Origin: Uloborus plumipes | Taxonomy: Eukaryota; Arthropoda; Arachnida; Araneae; Uloboridae | Assembly: GCA_038373865.1 (NCBI GenBank) | Contig: JAXGGA010002034.1 | Coordinates: 62,001-126,000, forward strand | DNA: 64,000 bases | Reading direction: 5' to 3' | In this document: positions 20,401 to 64,000 of the stretch, one piece after another | Layout: each line of letters begins with the position of its first letter | Position numbering within the stretch: the stretch's first letter is position 1 | Notes under the pieces: generated by a model | Databases searched by the model: none | The model's input: only the letters and a program-made list of their open reading frames with translations | What the model was told of the DNA's origin: nothing | Position numbers and translations under genes: made by a program

Positions 20401-22851
20401 ATACAAAAATATATTGGATCCCTCATCTTGAATTGTAACAACAAAATTCAATGAGGCTATGAAATACAGGTTGTAAATCAACAATTTAAAAATTAGTGAA
20501 AAAATATTTAAAATGTCAGGATTAGAGAAACATTTTTAGTTGCAAACAAAAAATAATCGCTGAACAATTAATCAGATTCCAAACTGATTTTGAAGAATCA
20601 CCGGAATGCGTCAAAAAGCAATAAAAAAATTCGACTAAATTTAAACACTCAATATTTAATACAGGAATTAAAGATTCTACACAAAATATAATGGACTGCT
20701 AAAGATTCCTTAAAAATATACAACAAACTGCAGGCCTATACTCAAGAACAGCTCACAACTTTTTTTGTAAATGCTAATGAAAAATGTGTTCCTCAGAGAA
20801 ACAGAAATGAATTTAATACTTCCACAACAAAAAAGCCTACCTGCTAAAATTTGCTCATTAAGTGAGCAATTTAATTAGCTAATGGGAAGACCTCTAATTG
20901 AGGCATGGTAAAAAATTAACATGACACATATAAAAAAGGTAACCTTGATGGCCATTATTTTCATATCATAGGCTTTGTTAATCAACCTTTTATTAGTAAC
21001 AAGGCTGACAAATACTCATTACGACAACAATAACCTCATTTAAGACATTTTCAATTTTGAATATTAAATAAAAAGAACAATCACGGCAAATAAATTAAAA
21101 CACAGAACATAATCATGTCTTAAACAAGGAAAGTTAGAACAATTGTGACATAAATCATATGCAAAGTGACAGTATTAAAATGAACAAATATAAACACCAT
21201 AACTAAATTAGCTTATTAAATCTTAAGACTTATTTCAGATACCAATTTTTGTAAAGACTTGGAAAAAATAGTTCTACTAATATGTTAATATCTTTTACAA
21301 TAAAACAAACTTATGCATGTCACTTTGTTCTCAAATGCCAACTTGGAAAAACAAGAGCTACTGCTCAAACCGCGCTTTGGGACGGCAAAAAACATTGAAA
21401 TGTCACAAATATTGCAAGAACACTACACGCATACACACACACAGCCTAAAACAGTAATACTTCATATAAAGTTATAAATAGAAATATAGGCCCCCTTGCT
21501 GCTGCTGCTGATGCTTGATTTTACCTAGTTCATAGTTCTACCATTTACGGAGACAGTTGGGAACAGCCACATTTCAAAAATGCACTTTAAAATGTACTTC
21601 TGAAAAATGGAGGAATATGATGTGTAAAACCAGCACCCAATAGCGACGGATGTTGCTGGACAAATATTTTGTAAACGCTGGTCTCAGAGAAGAAATACAA
21701 CACAAATTCTTCTTGAAAATAATGTTATGTACATGTATTTTGTTAATGAAAAACTGCTATCAACTCTAGCTTTTAGATTTTACAATTTATCTTATTTGCA
21801 CAATGACTCAGTATCACATTCACGCAATCACTCCCATACCATCACATTATTCAACATTCAGCGGAGTAAACTGAAGTTAACAGAATACATACAAAAGGAA
21901 TTAAAAACGAAAATGTATATAGGAAAAGTTACAGTCAACTATTGCACAATACACGAGACACTGATTTCTCATGTTTTAACCAGATCTAAAACAAAAAGAA
22001 AATGTCACAAAACAGCAAGCTCTTATCAAGAAGAAATGAACAAAATGTGACAAGTGTAAAGTGATGAAATAAGTAGTATGAAGTTAAAAAATGACTTATT
22101 TGTAAAAACAAAATACACAACACATAAATGTTGAATAAATTCTACTTTGAATAAGAAGGCAAACTGGTGAAGATTTTTGCCTTTTATTAATCCCAGCTTT
22201 TTTTTTCCCCTCATGTATCTGAGTTTTTTTTTTTTTTTTTTTTGTATTATTTACTTAACTCTGAGAAGCTAAATTGTTTCACCATGCCTTAATGGAATGG
22301 CTAGTTAATAAAAATGTGCAACTCTGAGCAAAATTGTACATAACACATCACTAAAAAATTAGTATAAATACCATGATTGATTTATTCATTCCATGGCACA
22401 AAAATTTTCATAACATTTAGTCGTAAAATAATCTTAAATAATTAGCAGCAATGGGGACTGAAAGAGACTACCACTATATGATACTTAGTGCAATTAAATA
22501 AACAAACATAAACCACTGGCGGATGTTAACTACTGCCACATACAGAGCAAAATGACATTCAAAAAGCCACAATCACCATAAAGCAAAGTAATATATATAT
22601 ATATGTATGTATTAAATAAAACTACCCTTTCATCAATCATCTCATGCATTTGGTGCTGCTGCTGATTTCCTTTATTGTCCCTCGAACAGTTATTCAACTA
22701 AAAACATTCATAATTTCATCTACTGTGCATGATAAATGAATCCAACAAGCCACATTGATGCACTGACAACAGAGCACAATTACCATTTTCTTCCTATTCA
22801 TGAAGAAAATATAACAAATTATACAGATGCCAGTGGTAACAGCATGTCCTT
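17400..22851 (-). other. AT-rich region downstream of DDX3 stop; possible long 3'UTR
   Basis: This 5.4-kb stretch directly follows the DDX3 stop codon on the minus strand. Unlike the rest of the window, it shows no transposon termini, no homopolymer C/G runs and no credible ORF. Several minus-strand AATAAA signals (TTTATT on the plus strand, for example near 22380 and 22670) allow many possible ends. DDX3 genes are known for long 3' untranslated regions, so part of this may be transcribed; the extent cannot be set from sequence alone. Confidence 0.35.
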
Positions 22852-57624
<34,773 letters not shown>

Positions 57625-57811
57625 CTGAAATAAAACATTTGAAGAGTAAAACATCATATTTATATAAATATGCAATATTTTATATAGTTGGGGAAAATGG
57701 TTTAACCAATGTAATTTAAAATTTAATATACATACACACTGCTATAACAACCAAGAAGTGCAAAGTTGACTGATTTCTTGACACAAAAAGATACACCCAT
57801 TAACTGTTTAA
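57625..57811 (-). other. DDX3 intron, start of upstream part
   Basis: Intronic sequence upstream of the 57487-57624 exon; no further DDX3 exon was recognised up to 64000. Confidence 0.5.
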
Positions 57812-59788
57812 CTGGGTTCGCGTTTACCCGCTATAGCGGGTTTTTTACGCAAATTCTCGTAGAACGGACGCAACATTCACGCAGTTTCGGGTCCCTGGGA
57901 CCCAAAAATAATAGTTTATGCCAGGAGAAAAAAAATCGATCAAAAAGTTATTTCGGACCCGTGAATCCGAAAACTCCTGAAAACTGGAGCTGATTTCATG
58001 CTGTATATAATTGAACTTTTACAATCATGAAAAGAGAGGAAAGAATAAAAGAAACCCAGCCTTATCAGCTAACTCAATGACCCCCTATTGTGTTGCCAGG
58101 CAATCCTAGTTCTAAGAACCGGGTCGGATACAGCTGTGACTTAGAGATGTCAATCACTCCCCGCCCTATTCTTAAAAGCCATGGCATTGCACATGTTGTC
58201 CCATTGTCCTCCCATTCTTTTCTTGGTATTGAATAGTAAACATCACACAAGTACGAAATTTTCGTAATATTTTAGATCTTTTTTGTCCGTTTTTCGTTAG
58301 CACGTGGAAAATAGGCTTAGTTAATTTTGGCACATTTTTACTGATTGGGCAGCAATCTTTAAGCATCTGTTTCTGGTTAGTTATTTTTCAGAAAATTTCC
58401 TAAATAGCCGCTAGTGCAAACCCTACAGAGCTAAAATACAGTGATATTTTCCCCCTTGGTCTCATTCCCCCCCCCCCCCCCCGCCCGAAATAAAAAGGCG
58501 TTTGAAACATATTTTCTGCTTGAAATTTAACTATATATTCCTCCACAGAATATTTAGTTTCGTTTTGCTTTACATGTTTTACTTTATCATTCCATATGAT
58601 TTGTTTACAGATGTTTTCAATAAACTAATCAACGTAATTAAAAACATTCTGAAGACATAATTGCTTTTCTAGCCACAAAGAATTTTTTTTTTTTAACCTT
58701 TACACAAAAATCAAATGCTGATTTTAAATCTTAAAAAATAGCAGAAGATTAAAATCATGGATTTATCATTGTCTTTATTCATTGCTAGAAAAACTTGCTT
58801 CTTTGAATACAGCTTCTTGTGCCACTGTGTTTGACAGTACTTACAACTTGTATTACATTGATGTCATGAATTCAAACATGTCCAATACCAGAAATTCAAT
58901 TAAAAACCTCTTTATTTTGTGTCTTAATACGACTAATATTAAGCCCAATGTTAAAAAAAATTAAAGGTGCAATCTAAGCTATCTCATTGTAGCATCAATG
59001 GTTTTTTTATGTATCAAATTTTGCTGAAAATTCGTCAATTTAATACTTGAAATTAATGGATTATTGTTCATTTTCAGATAAATTTTAAACATGTTTAAAC
59101 TAATATTAGTTCGCTGAGTCTAGTTAAAAAAAATAATCCTGACAGTTAAATTATACCTGCTAATTTTAAATTTCATTTATTTTTTAGTAAGTTTTATTTC
59201 TTTATTTTTTGCAAAGAGTGTAAAAATAAGGAACATATTGTACAATTTTATATATATTATCTAAAAATGGAGTGCAAAATAGGCTGTGTCCTCCACCCCG
59301 TCTGAAGTGACCCTGAACAGAATCAATCTTTTGTAGCCTGGTGTTTCAAAAAGGTTGTTTGCATCCCTGCCGTAAATATCATTAAACAACAATCCTTTTT
59401 CAAGAAAAGTTCGGAAGTGGCAATAGAAAAGCAAATTGATAAAGAAATGAGGACAGTATACTGGCTTGCCAAAGAGCTACCAAAACAAATTTTAGTCACT
59501 AATTGAATTGAATTAATATTGATCTCAAAAACTAAAAGAACAACTCCTTTCTAAGTATACTTTAATCATTCACCAAGTTCACTTGTTTTCCATTCAAAAG
59601 TATGCACACAATGAGTAAATTTTATTCTAAGGAAACATAGATAAAATGCATTTACAACATTTGTATTTTAATAATAATGTTATTTTATTCAAATATTTCG
59701 GGACTCAATTTTTTCATCAAAGGACCCACTTTTTTTTCATTAATGGGTCCATGGGACCTAGGTAGAAATTAGTTCAGCGCGAACACTG
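57812..59788. mobile_element. Element with 6-bp duplication GTTTAA (2.0 kb)
   Basis: The ends CTGGGTTCGCG and CGCGAACACTG are inverted repeats (9 of 11). GTTTAA flanks both sides (57806-57811, 59789-59794). GGGTCC/GGACCC motifs lie near both ends. No transposase frame. The right-hand duplication also supplies the TTAA used by the next element. Confidence 0.6.
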
Positions 59789-59794
59789 GTTTAA

Positions 59795-60409
59795 CACGTT
59801 GACTGCCACGCGTGTTTACAACAAAATCCCCGTCAGGCCACCCGTGCCACTGTAAGATGCGTGCTCTGCTACCGCATGTCTGTTTACATTTCTTTCGGTA
59901 CTCTCACCCCAATATCTATTACGATCCTCATTTATCACGTTATTACTCTGCACGAGCAGTTGTAATCTTTGCCGTGTACTGAGTAGTACAACTAATATCT
60001 CTGCCCATAATTTTTAAATAGTGAAGAGAAAGATGAAAAAGTCAGTGTGCAGTGATTCATATCGCAGTGAAAGGAAGACTAGTCATTGGAACGATCAAAG
60101 GCACGAGCAAATCTCAGAAAACCCACTACTTTTTGTCCAAGCTGCCCTGGTCAACCGCAACTTTGCAGTGAATGCTTCAATATTTTGCACTGTAAATAAT
60201 TTTTTTAATAAACGATTTTTAAAAAAAATCAACAGTATTATTATCTCCTGTCATATAATTATCTAAATATGTTCGGAAATCCTTTGGAAGGAGTCACCCG
60301 AAGTGGCCTGATGAGAACTCTTGCTGTCAACCGAATACGGGTGACGTGGCCTGATGAGAACTTTGTCGTGCCGTGTCACCCGAATACGGGTGACACGGCA
60401 GTTAACGTG
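59795..60409. mobile_element. TTAA-type MITE (615 bp)
   Basis: The ends CACGTTGACTGCCACGCG and (reverse complement of right) CACGTTAACTGCCGTGTC are flanked by TTAA (59791-59794, 60410-60413). GGCCTGATGAGAACT occurs twice near the right end (60304 and 60348). It contains an 81-codon frame (60021) with no recognisable domain. Related to 33630-33878. Confidence 0.75.
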
Positions 60410-60413
60410 TTAA

Positions 60414-61540
60414 GGTGCATTTGTCCTTGCAAATTTTAAGCATATTTTCGTAGGTTATTTTAAGGAAGTTTCAGTTATCAGTTTTATTCAGTCAGTCTCA
60501 GTCAGTTTTATTTTTTTGGAAATTTTCTCAAAAGCAGTTAAAAAAAGTTATAAATATACGTAAATAAAACTTATCTCGGGAAGGGGATAAGGAATGTAGA
60601 TAAAACTATGGAATCATTGCAGTATAATTTTACAAGGATGTTTGGTTAAAATTTAAGCCAAATATTTCGTATTTGACAAAATTTGATATTCAGAACATTC
60701 CTATCTTTTTTATAAGTGATATCAACTTAAATCAAAAGGAACGCAACTACATCAGAACCTCTCAATTAGGGACACTAAGGGGACCTGACCTTTGGTTCGC
60801 TCAATAGAGGTGTCATTTGTTTGGAGCTTTATGAATTGATGCATGCAGTGTACTTAATTTGGTGTTAAAAAAATGTCGTAAAAAATACAAACTATTAACA
60901 TAAGATTAAATATTGAAAATGTTTCACACACACTAAATGCATATTATCGTTCAAATCGAAAAACGAATTACTTAAAAAGTAAAATGTAGCCAAAAGTTTA
61001 GTAATCTGTAGAAATTACATGTATTTTTCTGCATACATATCTTTACATCATGTAATCCACAATGCGATGTAGATAGCAGTGTGACTGCATTTCAAGATTT
61101 CTATTAAAAGTTTGGTAGGCCGCGTACTATACGCAACTCTTAACCCTTTAAATCAGCATTTCCCAACCTGTGGTAAGTGTATCATTAAAGGTAAACAAGC
61201 TGCTAGTTGGTGGTATGCAAAAAATAATTCACAATGGTGGACACAAGGAATAAACAATTTAATAAAAATATTATACAGTAAAGGTGTTAATATGTACAGT
61301 TGATGAACGGAAATGCGGCAAACGATAACTTTTTTTAGAAAGAATGTTTTTATGTTTAGGTGTTAGCCATCAGTAAATTTCAAACAAATGTTCATCGGAG
61401 CAAGCATAAGTGTTTCATTAAATTTGTCTTATAATAATTTTGATTACAACAACAGAAAAAATTGATTGGTTTATTATAATTTTGTATGTTTATTTTTTTT
61501 TTTTTAAACCCTTTACGGGTAAACCAAATTACTAAATACA
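60414..61540. other. Non-coding stretch
   Basis: No gene. Around 60755-60815 a GAACCTCTCAATTAGGGAC / GGACC segment resembles a decayed pogo/Tigger-type end, without a partner. Confidence 0.3.
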
Positions 61541-61630
61541 GTAGAGAACCAATTATCCAGGGAGTTCGGGACCATCGCTATCCCAGATATCTGAATTTCC
61601 CGGTTTTCTGGATCGATAAGAAGCGATGCT
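61540..61630. mobile_element. pogo/Tigger-like terminal fragment
   Basis: ACAGTAGAGAACCAATTATC and CAGGGAGTTCGGGACC resemble the CAGTAGA...TTATCCGGG ends of pogo/Tigger elements. TA precedes it. No right end was found. Confidence 0.4.
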
Positions 61631-61989
61631 TGCCAATTGTTTATAAAACCCAAATTCCTATAACAAATAGTAAAGCATCTTCCAATAAGAAGAAAACTGT
61701 TCAGAAATGCTTATAAATATCAAAATATTAAAAAATACTAGTGAAAGAATTTAAAAACCAAAAAATTTAGTTATTCACAAGACAAAAGTTCCTCAAATTC
61801 AAAAAAAAAAAAACAAGAAGTTCTGCCAAAAACTAAACGAGCCTACTTTCCCGTACATCGACATCAGCATTCTAGCATCTGATCATTATTCTCTTGATTA
61901 TCTGAGACTGAAAATTATGTCAAACATACCTTTTTAGCACTTAAAGCTGATTTCTAAAAGCAAAATATGCCCCTCTCATCAGATGAAAT

Positions 61990-62414
61990 CAGGGGTGATT
62001 GTGAGTTCATGAAAAAATACCTGAAAGTTTTGAAGAGATGTGTGTGGGGGGGGGGGGTGCTTTTTTCAAAACAAAAAACCAAGGCTCCTATTATTTAAGC
62101 ACACCTAATTTTATAATTATACATATTTAATAACAAATTGTCTTTCATAAACAAACAAGACGCATTTCATACATTCGAATAGTTTCAAACAGTTTCTAGT
62201 CAAAAACAATAGAATGGCATCTTAACATTTTTGCTCGATGAATATTATTAGTAATTATCGGAAAATCACCGAAAATTCGAAAAAAAAACGATGGTGGGAA
62301 GACAAAAGCATAATTAAAAATATTTTATTTCCGGTATTTTCGACCTTCAAAATACCAGAATCGATCATGAAAATACCGGAAATCCGGTAAAATACCGGAA
62401 CACAATCACCCCTG
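61990..62414. mobile_element. hAT-like non-autonomous element (425 bp)
   Basis: The ends CAGGGGTGATTGTG...CACAATCACCCCTG are perfect 14-bp inverted repeats. Perfect 8-bp duplications GATGAAAT (61982-61989, 62415-62422). AATACCGGAA repeats at the right side. Confidence 0.87.
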
Positions 62415-62997
62415 GATGAAATAAACACATAAAAAGTAAATAAACGAATAAATAAAGTTTTATCGCACCTTTTAAAAAATGTAACTGTTACAGGTCTTCT
62501 GTAGAAAAAAACCCTCAATCCTTTTCAAAAAAATAAATAAATAAAACTACAAAGAGCATCAAAACACATTTTATCAAACAAAGAAAAAAAAAGTCGTCCG
62601 TTAATAAAATGTCTCGAATTTCACTTTTAATCCATTGCCAGTTGTTAAATATAAATAAAGAATAAAATGCGCTCGTGAATGAAGAATTTTTGTTACAAAA
62701 AAAAAAATCGTCTGCCAAAAGAAAAAAAAAATAATAAATAAATAAAATAAAACAAATGAATAAATAAACAAAAAATCCTCTGCACAGTCAGTCCACTTTT
62801 TTCTGAGCCTGCATTTCCGCCATGTTGTCGGAGTCAGAATCAGAGTCCTCACCGAAGATTATTCAGAAAAGTACTTTACAAACATTATTTATCAAAACCA
62901 TTTTCTTACAAAGTTAGTTTGAAGGAAATCCGACTTTAAGTTCAGGATCAACATTCAACTTACATTCCTCGTAGACGCTAATGTTTAATTTTTTTCT

Positions 62998-63570
62998 GAA
63001 CGGCTCAATATTGAACAAAAAATGGTTCAAATCAAACAGCGAAATATGGAAATGAGCCTCTTCGAGATCTTTCGAACAAAAAAAAAAGGTTTATTCAATT
63101 CGGACGGTTCACTTAAAAGTTATTAGGTGGGGAAAGGTTGCTTGAACGGAACGAAAAAATGTTCAAATTGAAAATTTAAATATGGTAATGAAGTATCCTT
63201 TGAACAAAAAAAAAAAAGTTTATTTAAGTCGGAATGTTCACTCACAAGTTATTAGGGGTGACAGCTTGCTTGAGCGGTTCAATGTTGAACGAAAAATTGT
63301 TCAAATCGGAAATGTAACTACGGTTATGAAGTATCCTTAATAAGATCTTTCAAACAAAAAAAAAAAGTTTGTTCAAATCGGACTGTTCACTCAAAAGTTA
63401 GCATCGCGGGACAGGTTGTTTGAACGGTTCAAATTTGAACCAAAAATTGTTCAAATCGAAAAATCAAATATGGGAATGAGCTGTACTCGCCGAGACCTTT
63501 CCAACAAAAAAACAGTTTATCCAAGTTGGAATGATCATTCAAAAGTTATTAGGGGGGGGGGGGACAGACA
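62998..63570. repeat. Tandem repeat, four units of about 130-150 bp
   Basis: Units start near 62998, 63144, 63272 and 63422. Each has GAACGGTTCAA, AAAATTGTTCAAATCG-like, an A-run, GGTTTATTCAAGTCGGA-like and AAAAGTTATTAGG. They run into GACAGACAGACCGACAGAC. Several short frames here are artefacts. Confidence 0.75.
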
Positions 63571-64000
63571 GACCGACAGACACACAAATTCCCCCATCTC
63601 AATACCCTACTTTCAAATTTTTACTTCTTCGATATTCATTTTACCTTTTTATTTCTTTTTGGCTTTTTTTTTTCGGACTTGGCGATATTTTTTAGACTTG
63701 GCAATATTTTTTAGATGCATTAAGCCACTTTTAATACTTTTTTCGTCTTTCTTTTATTTTTAACGGGAAAGTAGGCTAAAAAGGAGGGGAGGGGGAGAAA
63801 GAAAATTAAGGAAAGGCAAGAAACAAATTTTTGAACATAAATGTGCAAATTTTATACCGTGTATTAAAAAAAAAAAAAAATTGTTACTATGAACATGTTT
63901 TTTCGTTTTCCTTTTTTGAAGAGATTTCGTTTTTGCGATAAAGGTAGCATAGTTGCTTTTGCATTGCGTTGCGTTAATATCAATAGAAATATGTTTAAAA
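63571..64000. other. Non-coding stretch to window end
   Basis: Low-complexity T- and A-rich DNA; nothing recognised. Confidence 0.4.

Noticed and set aside
60021..60266. 81-codon frame inside the TTAA MITE
   Set aside because: No recognisable transposase motif and too short for a piggyBac protein.
62815..62900. ATGs in good Kozak context on both strands (CCGCCATGTTG plus, ACAACATGGCG minus) as first exons
   Set aside because: Neither reading matches a DDX3 N-terminus, both end quickly, and no clear donor site follows.
57625..64000. Upstream DDX3 exon with YxPPHLR motif
   Set aside because: I searched the minus strand by eye for this motif and a following donor and found none; it probably lies outside the window.

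Overview
This 64-kb window is AT-rich, intron- and transposon-dominated animal DNA, most likely from a large arthropod genome. A chelicerate such as a spider is my best guess, from the style of the Gypsy-type gag/integrase and the interspersed repeats; this is inference, not proof. There are no operons, ribosome-binding sites, CRISPR arrays or rRNA genes.

One conserved host gene is present: a minus-strand DDX3/Belle (PL10-family) DEAD-box RNA helicase. Eleven coding exons from 57624 down to 22852 join in frame (about 573 aa) and carry the Q motif, [37 protein letters not shown] and the conserved DWWGN C-terminus. The N-terminal exon(s) lie upstream, probably beyond the window. The AT-rich stretch from about 17.4 to 22.85 kb, just downstream of the stop, shows no transposon ends and may be a long 3'UTR.

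The rest is mobile DNA, much of it nested. Left part (1-16.7 kb): Harbinger-like MITEs with TTA/TAA target duplications; a Helitron (1291-2989); a recent Ty3/Gypsy LTR element (3089-7636) with identical-looking 610-bp LTRs, whose reverse transcriptase region is gone and replaced by a 747-bp palindrome of the integrase end; and a Harbinger-like element (9072-16108) containing two hAT-like insertions and a TTAA-type MITE. DDX3 introns: many CAG...CTG-ended elements with 8-bp (hAT) or 6-bp duplications; TTAA-type MITEs; and, in the largest intron, a 9.2-kb hAT transposon (46317-55496) with perfect 8-bp duplications and an apparently intact two-exon transposase gene (694 aa). That transposon itself sits 33 bp inside an older element with a 6-bp duplication. 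About 86% of that 16-kb intron lies inside elements whose two ends can be read.

The host helicase exons are clean. The transposon ends were found by reading terminal inverted repeats and target duplications by eye, so family names are provisional but the boundaries can be checked directly.
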